Source: Streptomyces rugosispiralis
GTDB lineage: Bacteria; Actinomycetota; Actinomycetes; Streptomycetales; Streptomycetaceae
Reading direction: 5' to 3'
DNA length: 64,000 bases
NCBI RefSeq assembly: GCF_024505145.1
Contig: NZ_JANIAA010000003.1
Coordinates: 62,001 to 126,000 of the forward strand
Shown: piece after piece, positions 1 through 9,245 of the stretch
How the letters are laid out: each line of letters starts with the position of its first letter
Numbering within the stretch: position 1 is the stretch's first letter
Notes under the pieces: model-generated
Told to the model about the DNA's origin: nothing
Seen by the model: the letters and a program-made list of their open reading frames with translations, nothing else
Databases searched by the model: none
Program-made: the position numbers and the translations under genes

Positions 1-1797
1 GTTCCGCTGAGCGTGCTTCTGGGCGTGTCGTATCTCCAGTCGCGCTGGGACGGCCACGGCGGTGCGCCCAGTGTCACCGGCGGCTACGGCCCCATGCACC
101 TCACCGACGCCCACGCCGCGCTGCTCACCGCCTCGCACCACAGCGAGGGCACCGAGGACGCGCGTGGCGATCTCGCCCGGCCGCCGCGGGTGCCCAAGGC
201 CACCGTCCCCCAGCCCCGGCAGCTGCCCGCCCGGCTGCGCACCCTCAGCCGCGCGGCGGACCTCACCGGGCTGTCCGCGGAGGCGCTGCGCGGCGACGAG
301 AGCGCCAATGTGCGCGGTGGCGCGGCGCTGCTGGCCGCCACGCAGAAGCGGCTGGGGCTCCCGTCGAGCAAGGACCCCGCCGACTGGTACGCGGCGGTGG
401 CGGCCTACTCCGGCGCCGGTGACGCCGGAGCCGCCGCCTTCTTCGCCGACGAGGTGTACGGGGTGATCCGCGGCGGTGCCGCGCGGACGACCGCCGGTGG
501 CGAGCGGGTCTCCCTCGACGCGGCCCCCGATGTCGCCCCGGACACCCGGCAGTTGCGGGCGCTCGGTCTGCCGTCCCGGGCCCGGGATCCGCGGGTCGAG
601 GCCCCCAAGGACGTGTCCTGCGAGTGGATCCCGGCACCCTACGAGGAATTCGGGGACAACGACTACGGCAACCACGACCTGGGCGACCGCCCCTCCTCGC
701 AGTCCGTCGACTACATCGTCATCCATGACACCGAGGGCTCCTGGGACACCACCATCAAGCTGGTCCAGGACCCCACCTATGTGTCCTGGCAGTACACTCT
801 GCGCTCCTCCGACGGGCATATCGCCCAGCATGTGCCGCTCAAGGACGTGGCCTGGCACGCGGGCAACTGGTACGTCAACGCCAAGTCCATCGGCCTGGAG
901 CACGAGGGGTTCCTGACCGCCCCGGACGCCTGGTACACGGAGGCGATGTACCGCTCCTCGGCGCGGCTGGTGCGCTACCTCGCCAGGCGGTTCGACATCC
1001 CGCTGGACCGCCAGCACATCCTGGGCCATGACAATGTGCCCGGCACCACCACCTCGACCATCAAGGGCATGCACACCGACCCCGGCCCCTACTGGGACTG
1101 GGCGCACTACTTCACCCTGCTCGGCGCGCCCTTCCGGCGCACCGCGGGCTCCTCCGGCGGTCTGGTCATCATCCGCCCCGACTACGGCACCAACCAGCCC
1201 GTCTACACCGACTGCGAGACGGCGGGCCAGGCATGTGCCCCGCACGGCTCGTCCGCGGTGCGGCTGCACACCGCGCCGAGCGCGGACGCCCCGCTGGTCA
1301 AGGACATCGGGCTGCGCCCGGACGGCGCGGACTCGACGACCGGGGTCAATGACACCGGCGCCCGCGCCACCACCGGACAGCAGTTCGCGGTCGCGGGGCA
1401 CGAGGGCGACTGGACGGCGATCTGGTACCTCGGCCAGCGGGCCTGGTTCCAGAACCCCAAGCGGCGGCCGACGGCGGTGAGCGCCGAGGGGCTCGTGGTG
1501 ACGCCCAAGGCCGGGTCGGCGGAGGTTCCGGTGTACGGCCGCGCCTACCCGGAGAAGGAGGCGTACCCGGAGGGGGTGCCGGTGCAGGCGGTCTCACCGC
1601 TGCCGTACAAGCTGCTCGCCGGGCAGTCCTATCCGCTGGGGCTCAGGGTGCGGGGCGAGTATCTGTGGGCGACCACCTTCGATCCGGCCGGTCACAAGGT
1701 GGTGCGCGGCCAGGACGTGTACTACCAGATCCAGTTCGGGCACCGGGTCGCGTTCGTCCGCGCCGCCGATGTGACGGTCCGGCGCTCGGGGAAGTGA
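1..1797 (+). CDS. N-acetylmuramoyl-L-alanine amidase, 5' end outside window
   Basis: The reading frame is open from base 1, so the true start and any signal peptide lie upstream; the GTG at 13 is only an internal candidate. The first part (YLQSRWDG, GGYGPMHL, WYAAVAAYSG) resembles a lysozyme/transglycosylase-like helical domain. About residues 230-370, counted from base 13, form an Amidase_2 (PGRP-like) zinc amidase fold: IVIHDTEG, WHAGNWY, LGHDNVPGT and HTDPGPYWDW carry the expected metal and catalytic His/Asp positions. The remaining 220 residues look like SH3-type wall-binding repeats. The family cuts the amide bond between muramic acid and L-Ala in peptidoglycan and is normally secreted. 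A hairpin lies just after the stop. The amidase call is secure; the full length is not visible. Confidence 0.85.
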   Translation, partial: VPLSVLLGVSYLQSRWDGHGGAPSVTGGYGPMHLTDAHAALLTASHHSEGTEDARGDLARPPRVPKATVPQPRQLPARLRTLSRAADLTGLSAEALRGDESANVRGGAALLAATQKRLGLPSSKDPADWYAAVAAYSGAGDAGAAAFFADEVYGVIRGGAARTTAGGERVSLDAAPDVAPDTRQLRALGLPSRARDPRVEAPKDVSCEWIPAPYEEFGDNDYGNHDLGDRPSSQSVDYIVIHDTEGSWDTTIKLVQDPTYVSWQYTLRSSDGHIAQHVPLKDVAWHAGNWYVNAKSIGLEHEGFLTAPDAWYTEAMYRSSARLVRYLARRFDIPLDRQHILGHDNVPGTTTSTIKGMHTDPGPYWDWAHYFTLLGAPFRRTAGSSGGLVIIRPDYGTNQPVYTDCETAGQACAPHGSSAVRLHTAPSADAPLVKDIGLRPDGADSTTGVNDTGARATTGQQFAVAGHEGDWTAIWYLGQRAWFQNPKRRPTAVSAEGLVVTPKAGSAEVPVYGRAYPEKEAYPEGVPVQAVSPLPYKLLAGQSYPLGLRVRGEYLWATTFDPAGHKVVRGQDVYYQIQFGHRVAFVRAADVTVRRSGK

Positions 1798-1837
1798 GTC
1801 TGACGGGCCGTCAGTCCGCCGTATGACGGACGGCCGG

Positions 1838-1872
1838 GGGCCGTGAGCGACCGTACGGGCGTCTCACGGCCC
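1838..1872 (+). terminator. Hairpin after amidase gene
   Basis: GGGCCGTGAG (1838-1847) pairs perfectly with CTCACGGCCC (1863-1872) across a 15-nt loop, about 40 bases after the amidase stop. There is no clear U-tract, which is normal for Streptomyces terminators. It sits between convergent genes and could serve both strands. Confidence 0.5.
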
Positions 1873-1890
1873 GCGGCGAAGGTTTTTCGG

Positions 1891-1935
1891 CGCTGCTTGT
1901 CTCAGCGCTGCTTGTCTCAGCGCCGCTTCGCTCAG
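1891..1935. repeat. 15-bp tandem repeat, three copies
   Basis: Two identical copies of CGCTGCTTGTCTCAG (1891-1905, 1906-1920) are followed by a diverged third copy (1921-1935). The third copy overlaps the stop codon of the minus-strand gene at 1932, so the array lies immediately downstream of that gene. Confidence 0.8.
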
Positions 1936-2432
1936 CGCTGCTGGAACATCTCCGCGGGCAGCGGCTTGAGCAGCCGGTAGAGATCGTCGGTGATCGGCCG
2001 GTCCCAGCTGGCGATGGTGACGAGCACCCCGTCGCTGCGGTCGAACTGGGCGCAGGAGATCCGGCCCTCGGAGAGCTTGATCCGGCGAACGATGAGCAGA
2101 TTGTCCTCGTGCATGACCGGGCTGTCCTCGGTGTCCACCACCTGCACCGGCTCGTCGTTCCCCAGCGCCGCCAGCAGCTGGGTCACCTCGAACGGCGGCT
2201 GGCCCTCGGCCACCTCCCGGGCCGGGGAGCCCTCGGGCAGATTGCCGATGATCATCGCCGGGCCGCGGCCGCCGAACAGGTCGTAGCGCAGGAAGACGCC
2301 CTGGCAGGTGCCGTCCGGAGCGGGCAGCAGCCCCGCCCCGAGATCGCCGGGCCAGTCTCCCGGGTCCATGGCGAGGACGTCGAAGTCCGGCCCGGTGGGC
2401 GTGGCGGCGCTGCGGCGGCGGAGGAAGGACAT
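1932..2432 (-). CDS. Conserved hypothetical protein, 166 aa
   Basis: I chose the ATG at 2432 (MSFLRRRSAATP). The frame stays open upstream, but that extension is Pro/Arg/Ser-rich and does not look like protein. The product is acidic and soluble, with no signal peptide or membrane segment; motifs such as FLRYDLFGGRGP, VMHEDNLLIVRR and ITIASWDRPI suggest a compact alpha/beta domain. Codon use is typically streptomycete. I recognise it only as a conserved actinomycete hypothetical and assign no function. It lies 61 bases beyond the end of the LAL regulator gene on the same strand and may be co-transcribed with it. Confidence 0.7.
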   Translation of the reverse strand: MSFLRRRSAATPTGPDFDVLAMDPGDWPGDLGAGLLPAPDGTCQGVFLRYDLFGGRGPAMIIGNLPEGSPAREVAEGQPPFEVTQLLAALGNDEPVQVVDTEDSPVMHEDNLLIVRRIKLSEGRISCAQFDRSDGVLVTIASWDRPITDDLYRLLKPLPAEMFQQR

Positions 2433-2493
2433 GCGGACATGGTACGTGGCCGCGCGCCGGTTGCCGTGCCGGGGAGCGGCCGGGCCGCACCCC

Positions 2494-5368
2494 TCATCCG
2501 GGGTCGGGCGCCGGGCGCTGGGGCAGGCCGACCGTGGGGGTGATGAGCCGTTTGGCCAGCCCGGCCCGGTCGGTGCCGACCTTACGGTAGACATCGGACA
2601 GCAGCCGGGCGACCTCGCGCTCATCGAGACCCGTGGCCTCGCTGATCCGGGCGTCCGACCAGCCCTCGGCGGCCCGCTCGGCGACGGCCTGCTCCTGTGA
2701 GGTCAGCGGGCTGGTGTGATCGACCCGCAGCTGCATGGGACGCAGTCCGGCCGCGGACAGCTCGTCGCGGGCCCGTGCCGCGAGCGCGTCGGCCCCGCAG
2801 CGCGGCGCCGTGGTCGACCAGCGCCAAGGCCAGGTCGTACGCGGCCGGTGACCGCATCAGATGGCTGACGGCCTCGGCCAGCAGCTTGATCCGGTCCGGC
2901 CCCTGGGTGACGGTGGCGGCGGTGTGCAGTGCCTTGCCGATGGCGGAGTGGGTGCCGAACTGACGGGCGCGGCGCACCGCGTCGTCGGCGACCTCGGCGG
3001 CCTGCCGGGGATCGGTCAGCGCGAGGGTCTGGGCGAGGTGGAGCTGCCAGGGGCACCAGGCGGGATTGCGCATACCGCGTCCGTCCATGCGGCGGCCGAC
3101 CTCGGTGAGCCGGCCACGGGCCTCGCGGTGGAGATTGGCGGCCAGCAGCAGCTCGCCGCGGACCGCCGGGACATCGGGGCAGAGCGTGGCCTGCGGCAGG
3201 GTCTCGCCGCGGTGCCGGGCCGCGAACTCCTGCGCCTCCTGGACCCGGCCCCGGCAGATCAGCGTTCCGATGAGGGTGCCGACCGCGGTCCAGTGGGCGG
3301 GTGTCGAGGAGCCCACCAGATCGGCGATCCGCATCCCCTCACGGGCCAGCTCCTCCGCCTCGCCGAGGGCGCCGCGGCGCAGACGGGCGTAGCCGAGAAG
3401 GGTGAAGCCGAACGCCAGGTGGGAGCCGCGCCAGCCCTTGCGCTCACATTCGGCGATGCCCTTGTTGAACAGCTCCTCGGCGCGGCCGGGCTGGTCGCAG
3501 TGGAGAAAGACCAGGGCGACCAGGATGGGCACCTCGAAGCCCCAGTCGTCGTCGGTCCAGCTGAGGCCGTCGCCGAGGGCCTCTTCCGCGTAGTGCAGGG
3601 CGGTGGCGACCGGCTCTCCGCGCGTCATCGCGTCCCAGGCGCGCAGCCCCATCAGATAGCGCTCGGCCATGCCGCGGCCGGTGAGGTGGTCCGCGAGCCG
3701 GGCCAGCCGCCGGGAGCGGGCGGGCGACTCCTTCTCGTCGGCGCGGAACATGTTCCACATCAGCTGCTCGGTCTGCATCCGCAGCCGGGTGCGGGCGCTG
3801 GTGGCCCGCCCGACCTCGTCCGCGAAGACCTGGGCGGCCTCCTCCATCCGGCCGCTGTGGCCGTACGCCTGGGCGAGCCGGTAGGTGATCGCCTCGCGCA
3901 GCTCGGGGCCGAGCTCGGGCTCCTCGAGCGCGGCCCGCAGATGGTTGACGGTGACGTCGGGCTCGGTGAGCTGGGCGGCACAGCCCAGCTCGTACAGCAC
4001 GGCGGCGCGCTCCTCCAGGGCGGGCGGTTCGCGCAGGGCTCGGGCCAGACAGCGGCGCCCGGCGTCGGGGGCTCCGGCGCGCAGATACTCCCGGGCGGCC
4101 GCCCGCAGATGACGCACCACCCAGGGGTCGCCCTCGGGGTGCATCTCCAGCAGATGCCGGCCGGCGGCCGCGGAGCCCAGGCCCGCGCCGAGCACCACGG
4201 TGGCGGCCTGACCGTGCATGGCCACCCGCAGGGCGCCGGGGATGGCCTGGTAGACGGCGGTGGCGATGAGCGGGTGGAGGTACTCCAGGGGCCGGGCGCC
4301 ATTCCCGGCGCGCGGCGGGGCCAGGATCCGCGCGTCGACGAGCCGGGCCACCACATCGGCGGCCTCGGTCTCGCTGAGCCCGGCGACATTGGCGGTCAGC
4401 GCCGGGGTGGCCTCGATGCCGAGGACGGCGACGGCCCAGGCGAGGCGGACGGCGGCGGTGCCGAGGCGGGTCAGCCGGTCGTTGAGCCCGCTGTCCTTGG
4501 CGGAGGAGACCAGCTCGCGCAGCGCGGGCAGGTTCTCCGACTGCGGTTTCAGCCGGCGGTCGCGGATCTTGGCGGTGAGTTCGGTGATCTCCCAGGGGTT
4601 GCCGCCGGTCATCGCCCAGCACTCGCGGCAGAACGCCTCGTCGGCGTGGTCCCCGAGGACCTCTCGGACGATCCTGCCGACTCCGCCCGGGGTGAGCGGC
4701 GACAGCACATGCGGCCGTGATCCCTGGCGCTCGGCCAGGGTCCGTATCGCGGCGACGTCGGCGGTCAGGTCCTCCGGGCGGTAGCCGACGGCGAGCAGCA
4801 GGGGCAGGTCGGCGGTGCGCGGGGCGAACCGGGTCAGCCAGTCCAGCGATTCGGGGTCGGCCCAGTGGACATCGTCGAGGATCATGACGACCGGGGCGTG
4901 CTCCACGGCGAAGCGGGTCACCAGCCAGTCGAGGCCGTCGCGGACGCCCTGCGGATCGGGTGCGCCGCCGTGGCCCGAGACCACCAGGCCGACCGCGGGC
5001 GCGACGATCTCGTACCAGCCGCCGAGGATCCTGCGGTGCTCGGCCTCGCCGGTCTCCGCGAGCACCGGCTGGAAGAGCTGGCGCACCACATGGAAGGCCG
5101 CGCCCTGTTCGTGCTCGCCGCCGCGGGCCCGGAGCACGGTGCAGCCGCGGGCGGCGGCCCTGCGGCGCGCCTCGCCGAGCAGCGCGGTCTTGCCGACGCC
5201 GCCGGGCCCCTCGAAGGCGATCACCCCGCCGCCGCGGGTCTCGGCCCCGTCGGCGGGATCGGTGCCGCACAGTTCGGTGAGCGCGGCGTCGACCGCGCGC
5301 AGCTCCCGCTCCCGCTCCAGCAGTGTCCTCCGACGCGTCCGGTTCTGCTGGCTCATGTACTCCGCCAC
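2494..5368 (-). pseudogene. LAL-type LuxR regulator split by a frameshift
   Basis: A large ATP-binding regulator of the LAL (MalT-like) family. The GTG at 5368 follows GGAGGGG with 7-base spacing (MAEYMSQQNRTRRR). Walker A GPGGVGKT is at about residues 54-61 and Walker B MILDDVHWAD at about 162-171, followed by a long helical TPR-like region. The C-terminal LuxR helix-turn-helix (LTSQEQAVAERAAEGW, VYRKVGTDRAGLAKRL) is intact but lies in another frame (2494-2736 and its upstream extension). The frame breaks near 2793-2796 in a run of four C (G on the coding strand), just after DLALALVDHGAALR. Removing one base would join the pieces. It is either a real inactivation or a homopolymer sequencing error. 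The gene diverges from the terpene cyclase at 5613, which it could have regulated. Confidence 0.8.
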
Positions 5369-5612
5369 GTTGCTTCCCCTCCGGCAGGTGACGCCGAGCG
5401 TAGCGCGGATGGCACGCTGCGTAGCTCCCCCATGGAGGGATTTCCGCCGGGCATTGCCAGTGGCACACGCCAATTCACCGTCTCCTCTATCGATGCCACG
5501 TCCCGCACGCGAGGATGACCGGATTCAACGGGTTGGCCAGATACCGCTTTCGCCTGTGGTATATGCGGGCGGACTCCGGCCGCCCGCACGACGAAGGGGG
5601 CGGAGACGACTC

Positions 5613-6713
5613 ATGCACACGCACGCTGCGCGACCACAGGCCCGGCGGACGGCACTGCCGCGCCGGGCGGCCCAGTTCGCCTTTCCGGCCTCGACGGACC
5701 TCAGCCCCGGCACCGAGGCGGCCAGGCACCACACCATCCAATGGCTCTCGGGCTTCGGCGTCTTCGCGGACCACGCGTCCGTCGCCGAGTACGACGCGCT
5801 CCGCTTCGACGTGCTGGCGGGCCTGTTCTACCCCCGGGCGACCGGTGCCGACCTGGACCTGGGCAGTGACCTCGTGGGCTGGTACTTCGTCTTCGACGAT
5901 CAGTTCGACGGGGAGCTGGGCAGCCGTCCGGAGGCGGTGGCGGGGCTGGTGGCGGACGTCATACGGATCACCGACGAGGACCTGGCGCACGGCAGGGCGG
6001 GCGGTGACGACGGGCCGCTGCTGGAGAGCTTCCGCGACCTGTGGCGCCGGATCAACTCCGGGCGGCCCCAGGTGTGGCGGGACCGCTTCCGTCACCACTG
6101 GCTGGAATATCTGCACTCCTACCACCGCGAGGCGCTGGAGCGGACCGGCGCCCCGTCCGGGGCCGGCGGCGCGGACGCGCCGCGCTCGGTGGAGGACGTA
6201 CTGGCGCTGCGGCGCCACTCGATCGGCGTACAGCCTTGTCTCGATCTGAACGAGCCGTTCGGCGGCTACACCCTGCCGCCCGCGCTGCACGGCGGCTTCC
6301 CGCTGGAACGGATGCGGGAGGCTACGGACGATGTGGTGGTCTTCACCAATGACATCGCCTCCCTGGACAAGGAGCTGGCCGTCGGCGACGTCCACAACAG
6401 CGTCATCGTCCAGTGGGAGCGCGCGGGTGGTGAACTGGAGGACGCGGTACGCCATATCGCCGACCTGGCCAATGCCCGCTACCGCTGGTTCGAGGAGACC
6501 GCGGCCGAGTTGCCCGCGCTGCTCGCCGAGTCGGGGGCGGACCCGGACACCCACCGCGCCGTGGCGCGCTATGTGGACGGCATGCGGCATGTGATGACGG
6601 GCAATCTGGGCTGGTCGCTGCGTACGGCCCGGTACGACGAACAGGGCACCGAGGCGGTCAGCGGGGGGCGGCAGCGGCCCTGGGCCCAGCTGACCGGCGC
6701 TCAGTCGGTTTAG
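5613..6713 (+). CDS. Type I terpene cyclase, 366 aa
   Basis: A class I terpene synthase that would ionise a prenyl diphosphate, probably farnesyl diphosphate, and cyclise it. The ATG at 5613 lies behind GGGGGCGGAG; the frame extends further upstream only by chance. Hallmarks: Asp-rich motif D95-D-Q-F-D99 (FVFDDQFDGE), pyrophosphate-sensor Arg near 200, NSE triad N246-D-I-A-S250-L-D-K-E254, and a C-terminal RY pair in LRTARY. Length fits bacterial sesquiterpene cyclases. No prenyltransferase or P450 is adjacent, so substrate would come from the general pool. The only nearby regulator is the frameshifted LAL gene. Product cannot be read from sequence; the family is secure. Confidence 0.92.
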   Translation: MHTHAARPQARRTALPRRAAQFAFPASTDLSPGTEAARHHTIQWLSGFGVFADHASVAEYDALRFDVLAGLFYPRATGADLDLGSDLVGWYFVFDDQFDGELGSRPEAVAGLVADVIRITDEDLAHGRAGGDDGPLLESFRDLWRRINSGRPQVWRDRFRHHWLEYLHSYHREALERTGAPSGAGGADAPRSVEDVLALRRHSIGVQPCLDLNEPFGGYTLPPALHGGFPLERMREATDDVVVFTNDIASLDKELAVGDVHNSVIVQWERAGGELEDAVRHIADLANARYRWFEETAAELPALLAESGADPDTHRAVARYVDGMRHVMTGNLGWSLRTARYDEQGTEAVSGGRQRPWAQLTGAQSV

Positions 6714-6714
6714 C

Positions 6715-6770
6715 CGATCGCTCAGTCGGCGTAGTCGATCGCTCGGCGGCCGCGGCGCCGATCGCTCGGC
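6715..6770. repeat. Short degenerate repeat between convergent genes
   Basis: CGATCGCTC occurs at 6715, 6736 and 6759 (21-23 base spacing), each followed by a GC-rich variant, in the gap between the terpene cyclase and the acyl-CoA ligase. No clean terminator is visible in this gap. Confidence 0.55.
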
Positions 6771-6792
6771 CACCGTAGCGCCGCCCGGTCGC

Positions 6793-8625
6793 TCAGCTCG
6801 CGTAGAGCTGCTCGATCTGCGCGGCGCAGAGCTTGTAGACCGCGTCGCGCCGCAGTTTCAGCGAGGGCGTCAACAGCCCGTCCGCCACGGTGAATTCGTT
6901 CGGGAGGATGCGGAAGGCCCTGATCGACTCCGCCCTGGACACCGAGAGGTTCGCCGTGGAGACCGCCTGCTGGATCTCCGCGTGCAGCGCCTTGTTCGCC
7001 GACGCGTGCTCCCGGCCGACCGGAAGCCGCGCGCCGACCACCTGGTGCCAGCGCCTCAGCATCTCGGCGTCCAGGGTGATCAGCGCGCCGACGAAGGGGC
7101 GGTTGTCGCCCACCAGGACGCACTGCGAGATCAGCGGATGCGCCCGCAGCCGCTCCTCAAGCAACAGCGGGGAGACGCTCTTGCCGCCGCTGGTGATGAT
7201 GATGTCCTTCTTACGGCCGGTGATGGTCAGATAGCCCTCGCCGTCGAGGAATCCGACGTCTCCGGTGCGCAGCCAGCCGTCGCGCAGCGCGTCCCCGGTG
7301 GCCTCCGGATCGTCCACATAGCCCGCGAAGACGGTGCCGCCGCGCACCCACACCTCGCCGTCCGGCGCGATGCGCACCGCCGTGCCCGGCATCGGGCGGC
7401 CCACCGTGCCGTGCCGGGGGCGGCCGGGCGGCTGCGCGGTGATGGCGGCGGTGGTCTCGGTAAGGCCGTAGCCGTTGTAGACGGTGATCCCGGCACCGGC
7501 GAACGTCAGCCCCAGCTCCCGGCTGAACGGTGAGCCGCCGGTGACCGCGTAGCGCACCCGCCCGCCCAGGACGGCCCGCAGCCGCCGGTAGACCATATGG
7601 TCGAAGACGGCGTGGGCGGCCCTGAGCCCGGGGCCCGGCCCCTTTCCCGCGCCCCGCGACTGCTGCTCGACCGCCGCGGCGTAGCGCGCCGCCGTGTCCA
7701 TGGCCCGCTCGAAGAGCGAGCCCTTGCCGGCGTCCTGGGCGGCGGTCCGGGCGGCTCCCAGGATCCGCTCGAAGATGTAGGGAACCGCGAAGACGCAGGT
7801 CGGGTGGAAGGACTCGAGGGACGGCAGCAGCGACGACGGGCTGAGCTCGGGTTCGTGCCCCATGAGGATGCCGCCCCGTACACAGAGCACCTGGACCATC
7901 AGTCCGTAGATGTGCGCCAGCGGGAGGAAGGCCAGGATGGCGGGCCGCTGTCCTGGTTCGGCGAAGAGCCCGCCCCAGCCCGCGAACAGGGTGTCGCACT
8001 CGGCGGCGAGATTGGCGTGGGTGATCATGCATCCCAGGGGCCGTCCGGTGGTGCCCGAGGTGTAGCAGATGACCGCCGTGCAGCGCGGTTCGACGAGCCA
8101 GCGCCGCTCGGTGACCAGTTCGTCGTGGACCTCGGCGCCGCGTCGCCACAGCTCGGTGACGCACCCCTGGTCCATCTGCCAGATGGAGCGCAGCGCGGGC
8201 AGGGCGTCGCAGACGGCGCCGACCGTCATCGCGCCGTCCTCGCCCTCCACCACCACGGCCACGGCCCGCGTCCGGGCCAGGATCCAGCCCACCTGCTCCG
8301 CCGAGGAGGTGGGGTAGACGGTCACCACCTGGGCGCCGACGGACCACAGGGCATAGCTGAACAGCGTCCACTCGTAGCGCGTCCGGGCCATCAGGGCCAC
8401 CCGGTCCCCGAACCGCACCCCCTCGGCCAGCAGGCCCTTCGCCAGCGCCAGGACCTCGTCCCGGAAGGCCGCGGCGGTCACCGGAGTCCACTGAGCACGG
8501 TCGGCGGGGTCGCGCCGGGCGAACTGGACCCTGTCCGGTTCGCGGTCCGCCAGCTCGTACACCGAGTCCGCGAGCCCACCCGCACGCAGCGGTTCCACCA
8601 TGTGAGGGAGACTGAATTCGCGCAC
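6793..8625 (-). CDS. Long-chain fatty acyl-CoA synthetase (AMP-forming)
   Basis: An ANL-superfamily ligase of 610 aa that activates a carboxylate with ATP and joins it to CoA. GTG start at 8625 with an AGGGGG site. Phosphate-binding loop YTSGTTGRPLG at 188-198, adenylate motif YGLTETTAAIT, GWLRTGDVGFLDGEGYL and the hinge region TITGRKKDIIITSGGKSVSP are all present; the C-terminal lid is complete. The size and the TGRKKDII motif match FadD15-type long-chain ligases. It stands alone between the terpene cyclase and a DUF397 gene, with 281 bases upstream holding only its promoter region and the DUF397 terminator. Chain-length preference is not deducible. Confidence 0.9.
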   Translation of the reverse strand: MREFSLPHMVEPLRAGGLADSVYELADREPDRVQFARRDPADRAQWTPVTAAAFRDEVLALAKGLLAEGVRFGDRVALMARTRYEWTLFSYALWSVGAQVVTVYPTSSAEQVGWILARTRAVAVVVEGEDGAMTVGAVCDALPALRSIWQMDQGCVTELWRRGAEVHDELVTERRWLVEPRCTAVICYTSGTTGRPLGCMITHANLAAECDTLFAGWGGLFAEPGQRPAILAFLPLAHIYGLMVQVLCVRGGILMGHEPELSPSSLLPSLESFHPTCVFAVPYIFERILGAARTAAQDAGKGSLFERAMDTAARYAAAVEQQSRGAGKGPGPGLRAAHAVFDHMVYRRLRAVLGGRVRYAVTGGSPFSRELGLTFAGAGITVYNGYGLTETTAAITAQPPGRPRHGTVGRPMPGTAVRIAPDGEVWVRGGTVFAGYVDDPEATGDALRDGWLRTGDVGFLDGEGYLTITGRKKDIIITSGGKSVSPLLLEERLRAHPLISQCVLVGDNRPFVGALITLDAEMLRRWHQVVGARLPVGREHASANKALHAEIQQAVSTANLSVSRAESIRAFRILPNEFTVADGLLTPSLKLRRDAVYKLCAAQIEQLYAS

Positions 8626-8851
8626 GGCACCCCCTTTTCAGCCGACTTTCCGCCCCGCGCAACGGGGAGGTGGGAGGGAAAACTACCTCCCGGGGCCGGG
8701 GCTGCATAGAGCGGTGGACGATTCTGTTCCCACCCATGGGGACCCGGCGCGACCTGCCGGTGTTACCGTGAGTCACGCTCACGTTTCGGCATGCGGAGTG
8801 AAGGGGTCCACCAGGCCGCGGCGCGTTCTGATCCTGGCCGATAACGCACTA

Positions 8852-8891
8852 CGGGGCGGGCCATCCGGTCCGGCCGGATCCGCCCGCCCCG
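8852..8891 (-). terminator. Terminator after DUF397 gene
   Basis: CGGGGCGGGC (8852-8861) pairs with GCCCGCCCCG (8882-8891), enclosing a smaller ATCCGG/CCGGAT stem. It begins 16 bases beyond the DUF397 stop. The rest of 8626-8906 holds the upstream region of the acyl-CoA ligase and no gene that I can see. Confidence 0.7.
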
Positions 8892-8906
8892 ATCACCCTC
8901 CCCGGT

Positions 8907-9152
8907 TCAGGTGAGGTCGAACTCGCCCTCCCGGGCGCCCAGGACGAAGGCGCGCCACTCGGCCGGGGTGAAGATCAGCGCCGGGCCCTCGGGACGGCGG
9001 CCGTGGCGCATCGCGATGAATCCCTCCACGAAGGCGATCTCCACATCGCCCACGCCCTGGCTGCTCGACTGCCATTGGGCGCCCGAGAGGTCGAGTTCGG
9101 GCTTCTCGCCGCTTCCTGTCAGTGGCTGTTCGGTGGTGGTGGTATCGGCCAC
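8907..9152 (-). CDS. DUF397 domain protein, 81 aa
   Basis: A small acidic protein with the DUF397 signature: LDLSGAQWQSSSQG, VEIAFVEGFIAMRHGRRPEGPALIF and TPAEWRAFVLGAREGEFDL. GTG start at 9152 with GGGAGGA nine bases upstream. In Streptomyces DUF397 proteins usually sit beside an XRE-family regulator and often an RsbW-like ATPase, and act in developmental or antibiotic regulation. No such partner lies next to this copy, so it is an orphan here. The family call is confident; its role is unknown. Confidence 0.85.
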   Translation of the reverse strand: MADTTTTEQPLTGSGEKPELDLSGAQWQSSSQGVGDVEIAFVEGFIAMRHGRRPEGPALIFTPAEWRAFVLGAREGEFDLT

Positions 9153-9245
9153 GTCAGCTCATCCTCCCGCATCGTCGTCCGCGCCCCACCCTAGCGATCG
9201 TGGCCGGTGCCGCACAGGCCACGAAAGGAGGAGTGAGCAGGAGAC

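Noticed and set aside
2861..4720. Long plus-strand open frame of about 620 codons opposite the LAL regulator
   Set aside because: It is the G/C-rich antisense shadow of the regulator; its sequence is Gly/Ala/Arg-rich with no domain pattern, while the minus strand has clear ATPase motifs.
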